From: Methanolinea sp. UBA275
GTDB taxonomy: Archaea; Halobacteriota; Methanomicrobia; Methanomicrobiales; Methanospirillaceae
Assembly: GCA_002506105.1 (NCBI GenBank)
Contig: DAWU01000051.1
Location: forward strand, 1 to 25,433
Reading direction: 5' to 3'
DNA length: 25,433 nt
Within the stretch, counting starts at the first letter, position 1, and the number at the start of each line of letters is the position of its first letter. Below the pieces are notes generated by a model. It had not been told where the DNA came from. It made no database searches and was given only the letters and a program-made list of their open reading frames with translations. Shown in pieces: positions 7,012 through 13,754 of this stretch. The position numbers were made by a program, and so were the translations under genes.

Positions 7012-7466
7012 CCCAGTACAGCCCCCGGTATGCCGGAACGGTGACCAAGTACATCTTTGTTGAATCCCCCGATATGACCCCTTCTGACCTGGCGATTCGG
7101 GCATACGAAATCTCCCAGGGTGTGATGATCAAGGAGACGTGTTTTGGGCTGCAGGTCACCGGCAGCGAGGATGATGTGAACAGAATCATCGATTCGTTGC
7201 GCATGCTTGATCCCTCGCATATTTTCGTAAAAGACAGGGGATTTCCCCCTGGAGATTCCAGGAGGTGCCGTGCGAACCTCGGGGGCGCCAGGCCCGGTTA
7301 TTTCGGTCATGAATTCGAGATCGGGCTTATCCGGCGCGTCTCTAAAGGTCTTGAGTCCCTCCCCGCGAGAAAACCCAAAGACACCCCCCACCCGCCTGCG
7401 CCGTCCCGGGTGCGAAAACTCGATGCTGCCCGTTTGAAGAAGATCATTGATTCACAGGAGTCCTGA
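7008..7466 (+). CDS. mmp6: Methanogenesis marker protein 6
   Basis: A small methanogen-specific protein (152 residues) recognised as marker 6 by its sequence and its place between markers 3 and 5. The folded part covers about residues 8-110 and includes YIFVESPDMTPSDLA, the segment around C45 (IKETCFGLQV) and a conserved-looking region with C87 followed by NLGGARPGYFGHEFE. The tail (about 118-152) is proline- and lysine-rich and probably disordered. The biochemical role is unknown to me. The genomic link with A2 and markers 3, 7 and 17 implies a part in MCR maturation or activation. It overlaps mmp3 by four bases and ends one base before the mmp5 ATG, so it is co-translated. Confidence 0.88.
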   Translation: MTQYSPRYAGTVTKYIFVESPDMTPSDLAIRAYEISQGVMIKETCFGLQVTGSEDDVNRIIDSLRMLDPSHIFVKDRGFPPGDSRRCRANLGGARPGYFGHEFEIGLIRRVSKGLESLPARKPKDTPHPPAPSRVRKLDAARLKKIIDSQES

Positions 7467-7467
7467 C

Positions 7468-7917
7468 ATGGCGAAGGTCTTTATCTATCCCACAACCAGC
7501 CTCATCCTTTCTGACCTGGTGGCCAGGTTTGGTCACACCCCCCTCTCTGCTGCCCTGCAGATTCGAGACAGGATACAGACGCCGGGGCTTGAATCCCCTC
7601 CCCTCCAGATAACCCCCGAAGGACCAAAAAAAGGACTCAGGTGGGCTGCGGTCGAGGTCCCATCCGGGGTTAGGGGCAGGATGTCCCTGTACGGCCCCAT
7701 GATTGAGGAGGCAGAGGCTGCCATCATCATCAACAATCCGGACTTCTCCTTTGGCTGCATGGGATGTGCCAGGACAAACGAGCTGATAAATTTCCTTATC
7801 AGGAAGAGGAAGGTCCCTATCCTGGACCTTGAATATCCGGAGACTGATGAGGAAGGCGTCGAATTCGTGGCGGCTATCAAACGCTTCCTGGATGATCTGA
7901 ACGGGGGAGCTGCATGA
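7468..7917 (+). CDS. mmp5: Methanogenesis marker protein 5
   Basis: A 149-residue methanogen-specific protein of the marker 5 family. The most telling segment is NNPDFSFGCMGCARTNEL, with a CxxC at C97 and C100 that could bind metal, hold part of an iron-sulfur cluster or do thiol chemistry. Around it are short alpha/beta elements (VFIYPTTSLILSDLVARFG at the start, VPILDLEYPE near residue 118) that suggest a Rossmann-like fold. I choose ATG 7468, because AGGAG at 7456-7460 lies seven bases upstream; a TTG at 7447 would give seven more residues but would place the ribosome binding site inside the gene. The stop overlaps the mmp15 start (ATGA at 7914-7917). Function is not established as far as I know; MCR activation is inferred from context. 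Confidence 0.88.
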   Translation: MAKVFIYPTTSLILSDLVARFGHTPLSAALQIRDRIQTPGLESPPLQITPEGPKKGLRWAAVEVPSGVRGRMSLYGPMIEEAEAAIIINNPDFSFGCMGCARTNELINFLIRKRKVPILDLEYPETDEEGVEFVAAIKRFLDDLNGGAA

Positions 7918-9149
7918 CAAGGGTCAGGATTGCCCAGCTCTCCTGCGGACCGGAATACAGCGGTGTGCAGAAAGAGATTGACGCCGCCGCTGCGGCTGTC
8001 GACGCCGAGATCTTCTTCCCCGACTTGAAACTTGCTGACCTTAAGCAATCGTATGATGAATTCGGCCTTGACGTGAGAAGCCCGGATCTCAAACTCGCAA
8101 TAGCCCGGGCAAAAGCACTCGTCGAGGGGAGGATTGAGGCCGATGCAGTCTTCATCGCAACCTGCTTCCGATGCGCCGAGGCCGCAATTGTCAGGAATGA
8201 ATTACGCCGCTTTATCCATGAAAATTCAAAATTACCCGTCGTCAGTTATTCATTTACTGAAAGGACCACTTCAGGGACTCTTCTTACCAGGATGGAGGCT
8301 CTTACAACCATTGCGAGGAGGAGGGCACTCCTGGCAAGGGAGGTGCAGCAGGGCTTGACGATGGGGATCGATTCTGGCTCCAGCACCACGAAGGCGGTCG
8401 TGATGAGGGATAACACAATCATCGGGACCGGATGGCTTCCCACTACTGCAGTTCTTGAGAGTGCGGATGAGGCAATAAGGCGGGCCCTTTCAGAGGCGGG
8501 GGTGACCCGCGAAGAGATCCAGGCAGTGGGTACCACGGGATACGGCAGGTTCCTCGTCGGGGACCATGTGAACGCGGATCTCATCCAGGAGGAACTGACC
8601 GTCAACTCCAAGGGTGCGGTGTTCCTGGCAGACGCCCAGCATGGACCCTCCACGGTAATCGATATCGGCGGGATGGATAACAAGGCCATCAGTGTCCAGG
8701 ACGGAATACCGGGGACCTTCACCATGGGCGGCATATGTGCCGGTGCCAGTGGAAGGTTCCTGGAGATGACTTCAAAGAGACTCGGCGTTGACATCACTGA
8801 GCTCGGACCGCTTGCCATGAAGGGTATGTCACGGAAAGTTCCCATGAACAGCTACTGCATCGTCTTCGGCACACAGAGCCTTGTCAATGCCCTAGCAGCA
8901 GGAAGCACCCCAGAGGATGTTGCGGCGGCGGCGTGCCACAGTGTTGCAGAACAGGTCTTCGAGCAGCAGCTCCAGGAAGTGGACATCAAGGAACCGGTCA
9001 TTATGGTGGGAGGAACATCCCTGATCCAGGGTCTCGTGAGAGCCATGGAGGAACTCCTCCAGACGAAGATCATTGTCCCCCACCACGCCCAGTACATCGG
9101 GGCCGTCGGATCCGCACTCCTCGCATCGGGATTTATCAAGGGAGATTAG
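7914..9149 (+). CDS. mmp15: Methanogenesis marker protein 15 (BadF/HgdC-like ATPase)
   Basis: A homologue of the 2-hydroxyacyl-CoA dehydratase activators, which use ATP to push an electron from a shared [4Fe-4S] cluster to very low potential. The ASKHA motifs are present: phosphate 1 GIDSGSSTTK (151-160) and phosphate 2 DIGGMDNK (250-257), where activators usually have GGQD. Both cluster cysteines have counterparts: C275 in GGICAGASGRFLE and C315 in NSYCIVFGTQ. An extra N-terminal domain (about 1-145) absent from simple activators carries C11 and a CxxC at C84/C87. The 411 residues fit the marker 15 family. It starts with an ATGA overlap on mmp5 and ends directly against mmp17. The natural inference is an ATP-dependent electron donor in MCR activation, but no partner is shown by the sequence. 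Confidence 0.92.
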   Translation: MTRVRIAQLSCGPEYSGVQKEIDAAAAAVDAEIFFPDLKLADLKQSYDEFGLDVRSPDLKLAIARAKALVEGRIEADAVFIATCFRCAEAAIVRNELRRFIHENSKLPVVSYSFTERTTSGTLLTRMEALTTIARRRALLAREVQQGLTMGIDSGSSTTKAVVMRDNTIIGTGWLPTTAVLESADEAIRRALSEAGVTREEIQAVGTTGYGRFLVGDHVNADLIQEELTVNSKGAVFLADAQHGPSTVIDIGGMDNKAISVQDGIPGTFTMGGICAGASGRFLEMTSKRLGVDITELGPLAMKGMSRKVPMNSYCIVFGTQSLVNALAAGSTPEDVAAAACHSVAEQVFEQQLQEVDIKEPVIMVGGTSLIQGLVRAMEELLQTKIIVPHHAQYIGAVGSALLASGFIKGD

Positions 9150-9731
9150 ATGGAGGCCGTGGAGTACTTCGAGGTTGAATGCCCTGAAAAGACCGGTGGT
9201 GACTACTATAGCCGTATTGCTGACGTCGTATTGCTTGATCACAACCTGATCCGGGTGGTCTCGAAGCTTCATATTTTCATAGATCCCAGAATTCCGCTCT
9301 TCATTGCTGCCGGTGTGACCAGGAAACTGCCCGGCATGGTGCTGCTGCGGGATTTTGCCGATGTGAATATCCAGGATCGGAAAGTAATAATTTCCATCGG
9401 TGACGAGGCATATCTTGCACCCCTTCTGAAGATCCTCTGGGAAAAGTATGGGAAAGATCTGGTAGAGCAGCCCGACCGCTTTACCATCCTCATGAACCTT
9501 GATGAGGCAGAATCGCAAAGCCTCCCGGATCTTCCCGTCTTTGATCCGAGCGACACGCTCTACAAAGACCTGATCTACGCACTCCAGGTGATCCAGCCGG
9601 AAGGTTTCAAGGTACGGCGGCAGTATTATGGGAAGGGCAGGTTTTACCTGGTTGCCAGTGAGAACACCCTGCCGGAGGACATCGAGGACCTTGTAAAGGA
9701 AAAATTCTCTTTGATGGGGGAGACGCTGTGA
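9150..9731 (+). CDS. mmp17: Methanogenesis marker protein 17
   Basis: A 193-residue methanogen-specific protein recognised as marker 17 from its start (MEAVEYFEVECPEKTGG) and its place directly before marker 7. Published work on the MCR activation complex includes this family with McrC, A2 and markers 3 and 7. There is a single cysteine (C11) and no membrane segment. The central part (IVSIGDEAYLAPLLKILWEKYG and the following acidic region) looks like a mixed alpha/beta fold. The ATG begins on the base after the mmp15 stop, with GGGAG of the preceding gene as ribosome binding site. The TGA stop overlaps the mmp7 GTG start (GTGA at 9728-9731), so markers 17 and 7 are probably made in fixed ratio. 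Confidence 0.9.
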   Translation: MEAVEYFEVECPEKTGGDYYSRIADVVLLDHNLIRVVSKLHIFIDPRIPLFIAAGVTRKLPGMVLLRDFADVNIQDRKVIISIGDEAYLAPLLKILWEKYGKDLVEQPDRFTILMNLDEAESQSLPDLPVFDPSDTLYKDLIYALQVIQPEGFKVRRQYYGKGRFYLVASENTLPEDIEDLVKEKFSLMGETL

Positions 9732-10666
9732 TTCTTGTTCCGGTTACCTACAAGGGAGGCATATTCCGCCACGATGAGATCATCGACCTCATCGAGGACC
9801 TTGGAGGGTACATCATCCAGAAACATATGATTGCCCAGGAGGTTGTGCTCCAGGCCCTTGTCCCGAAAGACGATATCGAGCTTATCCGGAGAGTGGGAAA
9901 ACCAATCACTGGCGATATAACCCCGTCACCCCTTGTGGGAACCGAGATCGCGGTGGTTACCCCTTCCCTCGAAATTCATCACCTCCCGCATGCATCCTGC
10001 GACGTGGCAGAGTACATCCGCCGGTTCGGCGCCAAGACCAACATGGTTGGTCTTGCGAGGGGTTTCGGGAAGCGGATCTCGCAGATGAACGATGAAGAGC
10101 GCGATGTGATCAACGAGCACGACTGTGCGGTGTATCTTCTGGGTGATTTTGAGACCTGTATCGAATATAAATTGCCTGCCCTGCGGAGGGGCATCCAGGT
10201 TCCGATTGTCCTCTGCGGAGGCCCCTCGACCGAAGCCCTGAAAAGCCTGATCGACCCTCCTGTCGACGGATATGTGGGTGGCATTGGCAGATTCATGCAC
10301 AGAACCAAGGAGTCGGAGGAGATCGCGAAGCTGGATGAAGTCGTGGAAGAAGTGACGCGTGTCCTTGACAGGAAGAGGGAGATTCTGGCAAAAGATCCCC
10401 TCTCAATATCCCCTGCCAGGCTTATGGATGTCATTTCAGAGAAGATCGATGAAATTCAGGACGTTCTCTCTCCCACACCCATCACAGTTCAGATGGCGGG
10501 GCTTCGGGTCAAACTGCCGTATGATACCTTCAGCTCGCGAATCCGGGCGACCGAGGTGGACGATGGAATCACGATTGGGGAACTCGCAGACGTGCTTCCA
10601 TCACGGATGAGGGATTACATCCTTCTCAGGATAAAACCATTCTCAGAGACAAACCAGGTTATCTAA
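9728..10666 (+). CDS. mmp7: Methanogenesis marker protein 7
   Basis: A 312-residue protein of the marker 7 family, reported in the MCR activation complex, where marker 7 is implicated with McrC in binding complex iron-sulfur clusters. Four cysteines stand in its first half: C91 (LPHASCDVAEY), C133 (EHDCAVYLL), C144 (GDFETCIEYK) and C163 (IVLCGGPS). They are well placed to be cluster or metal ligands. The N-terminal 60 residues (VPVTYKGGIFRHDEIIDLIEDLG) look like a small regulatory-type alpha/beta unit. The start is GTG 9728, overlapping the mmp17 stop, with GGGGGAG upstream. It is the last gene of the operon; a hairpin and T-run follow. Length and sequence look intact. Confidence 0.92.
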   Translation: MILVPVTYKGGIFRHDEIIDLIEDLGGYIIQKHMIAQEVVLQALVPKDDIELIRRVGKPITGDITPSPLVGTEIAVVTPSLEIHHLPHASCDVAEYIRRFGAKTNMVGLARGFGKRISQMNDEERDVINEHDCAVYLLGDFETCIEYKLPALRRGIQVPIVLCGGPSTEALKSLIDPPVDGYVGGIGRFMHRTKESEEIAKLDEVVEEVTRVLDRKREILAKDPLSISPARLMDVISEKIDEIQDVLSPTPITVQMAGLRVKLPYDTFSSRIRATEVDDGITIGELADVLPSRMRDYILLRIKPFSETNQVI

Positions 10667-10680
10667 AAAAAGGATAAAGG

Positions 10681-10727
10681 GTGTGCATTCTCCCGTGGAG
10701 AAGTGCATTCTCGACACGCTTTTTATT
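10681..10727 (+). terminator. Terminator region of the marker operon
   Basis: A perfect hairpin TTCTCC-CGT-GGAGAA (10688-10702) is followed by a T-rich stretch GCTTTTTATTT (10718-10727). The decamer GTGCATTCTC occurs twice (10683-10692 and 10703-10712). It lies 20-60 bp after mmp7 and before the convergent lipoprotein gene. Confidence 0.5.
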
Positions 10728-10826
10728 TCCCCGCACACCTCAGGCTATTGCCCGCCTGTAAAACACAATTCCCCTGTCATAAATGTCCGGTTTTCACCAG
10801 GAAAAAGTATGGAATCGTTCCTGCAC

Positions 10827-11366
10827 TCAGACCGTGAATGCCTCTGCCATCTGGTAATAGTGGTAATCCTTTGCCGGGAAACTGTTGGTAGTGAACATCC
10901 ACACTTTCCCGGGATCGAGTGCGTTCACACTGGCATACGCATTCCCGATAAGGTTCCCGTTCGAATTGAACAGGTTGAAATTTAACGTGATATGATTGAT
11001 GCGGAAATTCTCCTCGTTTCTCACCTTTCCTGTGAGATACTCCTGGCCTTGTGCATCAACACCCTCCTTGATCTCGATGATTGCAAGCCGGACTCCCGTC
11101 CGGGGAGTGGTAAGGATATACCCGTAAGGGGTCTTCACGTAATACTGCGGGGCACCCTGGCTTATTGGCGCTTCAGTGATGATCTCCCCTGTCCCCTGGA
11201 TCTCCCCCGGATGCAGTGTGCCTTCTTGCGTGGGAACGGGGGTTCCTCCGGATCCTTTTCCCGGCTCCATCATCAGGTTTTCAGGAGAGATACATCCTGA
11301 AAGGGCCACCAGTGCGAGCAATATACCCAGGGTGACCATCCAGGCACCGGAATACTGTGTATTCAT
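10827..11366 (-). CDS. Secreted lipoprotein with a FxLyD-like domain
   Basis: A probable surface lipoprotein. From ATG 11366 a short N-terminus is followed by a hydrophobic helix (about 9-22) and the lipobox LSGC with C25 as the lipidation site. A Pro/Thr/Gly/Glu-rich linker (about 30-65) leads to a C-terminal beta domain with VRNEENFRINHITLNFNLF, then the NLIGNAYA and DPGKVWMFTT segments. This is the FxLyD pattern seen in extracytoplasmic proteins that bind unknown partners. A GTG at 11375 would add three residues, but GTGA five bases before ATG 11366 looks like the ribosome binding site. A TATA-like TTTTATG on the minus strand at 11413-11406 suits a start near 11383. It is convergent with the marker operon and probably unrelated to it. 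Confidence 0.78.
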   Translation of the reverse strand: MNTQYSGAWMVTLGILLALVALSGCISPENLMMEPGKGSGGTPVPTQEGTLHPGEIQGTGEIITEAPISQGAPQYYVKTPYGYILTTPRTGVRLAIIEIKEGVDAQGQEYLTGKVRNEENFRINHITLNFNLFNSNGNLIGNAYASVNALDPGKVWMFTTNSFPAKDYHYYQMAEAFTV

Positions 11367-11375
11367 ATTCGTCAC

Positions 11376-11524
11376 TTTTCCTTGTCTAGACTGTCAGTTG
11401 CCCGAACATAAAAGAATCGGTTGCATCGCGGTGCCCGAAGGGGAGAAATAATGCAGATCAGGGCTGCTTTCCCTGATGGGCAGAGTAAACGAGCCCGTGT
11501 AACGAAGGAGAGAAAAATGGATGA
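11376..11524 (-). promoter_or_regulatory. Spacer with probable lipoprotein promoter
   Basis: The 149-bp spacer follows the META-domain gene and precedes the lipoprotein gene, both on the minus strand. The one recognisable element is the TATA-like sequence at 11413-11406. No clear T-run terminator for the META gene is visible. Confidence 0.3.
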
Positions 11525-13081
11525 TTAGTTGTCAGCAGGGGGTATTACGTCATCCGGGCCGTTTTCCACCACGAGAGAGGTCAGCGCATCAATGATTTCC
11601 TGAAGACCCGCGGGGATTACCGTATCTTCCACGATGACTGTTTTACCCTGCCAGCAGATCTGGTAGATGAAAAGATCCGCACTTCCCGGGGGTGCCTCGT
11701 AGTGTGGAGCACACGCCATGAAGCCAGAATCCTCCATGAGAGCAGCGAGTGCATCGAGTTCGGATCCCGTGAGGCTGAACCCGGTCGTGAATTCCTTCCT
11801 TGCTAGACTGACACTCCCATCAGGATAGATCTCAAGGTGGTCATCCATGCCGGCAAATCCACCCGTTCTCCAGAACTCAAGTAGGGGTTTTTCTGTATCG
11901 GCCTCACCCTCAATGCCAGGAGAGAAGCGTAAGAGTTCGCGACCCCGTGCATCTGAGATTACAAGTATACCCTCTCTCACCTTCCATGATGCAGCATCTG
12001 CAAGGATCTGGAAGAATGCTGACTCCTGTTCCATGATCCCTGCAGGGGTATCCGTGCAGTACATGAGGGTGGAAAATACATGGTCAATCGTGAGCGCCTG
12101 CCTTGTTGCCGTGTACGATGCGCCGTAGAGGTTGCAGCCTGCGCTGCCGCTTATCTCGCCATCATCAGAGAAATTGGCCGTAATTTCAGTACCGGGGATC
12201 ACGGGGGTCATGGTGTTTCCCCTTGCCATGCTTGCCAGGGTCCATTGCCCGATCAGGCTTGATGCCTGAGATCCTCCTGCTTCTGTTGTCTTTGACATTG
12301 TGAGAATGGAAACAGGAGTCCCCCACATGTAAATCGTGTTCGTGTCAGGTGCGGTCCTCGCGGTGAAGGCTACCTTGAGACCATCAACCCTGAATGCTTC
12401 CGGAAGGTTCAGTGGCAGGTAATGAACCCCTCCTGTAGTGATTATTCCGTAGAACCCTCCCTCGAGATCGATGAACTCGATGGTCCCGGTGGCAGAGATC
12501 TCTTCACCGACAGGGCTTATTGAGAGGATGCGAAGCGGGGTTCCCCACATACGAATATTTGGCATCGGGGCGCCCTCCCTTCCAACAAATGTGACACGGA
12601 GACCATTCTCCCTGCATGATGCCGGGAGGTTCCCGGGGACATAATGGGTTCCTTCATCTGTTACGATCCCGTAGAAACCGCCACCAAAATCCATGTAGAC
12701 AACGGTTCCGGTTCCCGATACGATTGGGGAGTTCAGGGACAGGCTTTTTCCAAACCGGGTTTTCCACGAATCCATACCTGGCGTTCTGTACAGATTGCTC
12801 CCGTTGATTCTCCGGGAACTTTTCTCATCGATGACCGCACCCTGTTTCAGGGCACCGGATCTTCCTGACTGGTAGAATTCCGCCCAGGTCTCAGCAGGGG
12901 ACAGATAAGACGGCGAGATATCCCCGGGGGAATACGAGTGCTGTACCGCAATAATCGCTGCGGGCTTTTCGATCGTATTGATGCGGTTCGGTAAAGCCTC
13001 AACTTCTCCAATCACTGCAAAACAAAGCGCGATGAGAAGCACGAGGCTGATGGAGCGAAGAAAAGAACTCCGTATTGCCAT
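11525..13081 (-). CDS. Secreted META-domain protein with two tandem repeats
   Basis: A 518-residue exported protein of unknown role. Residues 1-29 form a signal peptide (basic start, hydrophobic core, VEA before Leu30). Two copies of a domain of about 65 residues follow at 123-187 and 197-262, each with GTGT or ATGT, GGFYGI, HY(V/L)P, NLP, DGL/NGL and MWGTP. A META (HslJ-like) domain occupies about 276-388, with SAGCNLYGASY and a second Cys in MYCTDTP as the usual conserved pair. The last 120 residues form another beta-rich domain (DDHLEIYPDGSVSLAR; SADLFIYQICWQG) resembling those found beside META domains. AGGAGT lies eight bases before the ATG. META proteins are linked in bacteria to stress or novobiocin resistance, but no such role can be read here. 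Confidence 0.82.
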   Translation of the reverse strand: MAIRSSFLRSISLVLLIALCFAVIGEVEALPNRINTIEKPAAIIAVQHSYSPGDISPSYLSPAETWAEFYQSGRSGALKQGAVIDEKSSRRINGSNLYRTPGMDSWKTRFGKSLSLNSPIVSGTGTVVYMDFGGGFYGIVTDEGTHYVPGNLPASCRENGLRVTFVGREGAPMPNIRMWGTPLRILSISPVGEEISATGTIEFIDLEGGFYGIITTGGVHYLPLNLPEAFRVDGLKVAFTARTAPDTNTIYMWGTPVSILTMSKTTEAGGSQASSLIGQWTLASMARGNTMTPVIPGTEITANFSDDGEISGSAGCNLYGASYTATRQALTIDHVFSTLMYCTDTPAGIMEQESAFFQILADAASWKVREGILVISDARGRELLRFSPGIEGEADTEKPLLEFWRTGGFAGMDDHLEIYPDGSVSLARKEFTTGFSLTGSELDALAALMEDSGFMACAPHYEAPPGSADLFIYQICWQGKTVIVEDTVIPAGLQEIIDALTSLVVENGPDDVIPPADN

Positions 13082-13237
13082 GGTTGTGACTCCTGGTCCC
13101 CATTATGTATGGGACCTGGTAATAGATAGTCTCCGGACTGATAAAAAATTGCTCCATACTGCGATTTTTTTTGCACCTATCCATTTCCGGGCGGCACTAA
13201 TATGTGGGCTGAAACAGGATATTGACAAAGGTGTCCC
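13082..13237. promoter_or_regulatory. Divergent promoter region, META gene and AhpD-like gene
   Basis: For the minus gene, CAATTTTTTATCAG (13155-13142, minus strand) could be the TATA box. For the plus gene, CTAATATGTG (13198-13207) could be. Both are weak pattern matches. The plus gene also has AAAGGTG at 13227-13233 as a ribosome binding site. Confidence 0.3.
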
Positions 13238-13687
13238 ATGAAAGAGATCGAAGAATTTGAACACACACTGGAAAAGATCATCTCGCTCGGGGCGGATGAG
13301 ACCGCTGTTCAGTGGATGGATAACATTGATGAAGAATATGGCCGTGCCCCGCTCATCTTCAAAAAAATGGCCGAACGACCCGAGGTTCTCATCTCTCACC
13401 TACTCTATAAGAACGCGGTCACAAAGACGAGTTCGCTTGACCGCAAGACCATCGAGCTGATCAGCATGGCGGTCGGTGCTGCACTCCGTTGCCCCCACTG
13501 TACAAGTTATCACATGCAGGCAGCTGCCAAGAAAGGCGCAAGCAGGGAGGAGATTCTGGAAGTGATCCTCCTCTCAGGGATGATCTCGAATTCATCCGTG
13601 CTTGCCAATGCCTACCGTATCTTTGATGAGAAGATGGCCAAGTGCATTCCGTGCGACAACAAGGGAATCGAGTTGGCCGGGGAGTAA
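13238..13687 (+). CDS. AhpD/carboxymuconolactone decarboxylase-like protein
   Basis: A 149-residue all-alpha protein of the carboxymuconolactone decarboxylase/AhpD superfamily. The active-site pattern is clear: CPHCTSYH with C85, C88 and H92, preceded by ELISMAVGAAL and followed by AAAKKGASREEILEV. In AhpD this CxxC with its histidine passes electrons to a peroxidase, so a thiol-disulfide or peroxide-defence role is likely; decarboxylase activity is not, since that subfamily lacks the CxxC. Unusually there is a second CxxC near the C-terminus (KCIPCDNKG, C136 and C139), which could relay or lock the first. The ATG has AAAGGTG four bases upstream. It is a single-gene unit, divergent from the META-domain gene and convergent with YgiQ, with T-runs just after the stop. 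Confidence 0.87.
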   Translation: MKEIEEFEHTLEKIISLGADETAVQWMDNIDEEYGRAPLIFKKMAERPEVLISHLLYKNAVTKTSSLDRKTIELISMAVGAALRCPHCTSYHMQAAAKKGASREEILEVILLSGMISNSSVLANAYRIFDEKMAKCIPCDNKGIELAGE

Positions 13688-13716
13688 TTTTTTTATCCTG
13701 TTATTCGCAATTTTTT
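13685..13716 (+). terminator. T-rich terminator after the AhpD-like gene
   Basis: Seven T residues (13688-13694) follow the TAA stop and a second run of six lies at 13711-13716, before the end of the convergent YgiQ gene. This is the oligo-T form typical of archaeal terminators. Confidence 0.55.
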
Positions 13717-13754
13717 CCCAACACTGCGCCATGGTGAAAAGGGAAGCGTCGAGT

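Noticed and set aside
6324..7391. 355-codon minus-strand frame opposite mmp3 and mmp6
   Set aside because: It spans two coupled plus-strand genes and shows no recognisable motif.
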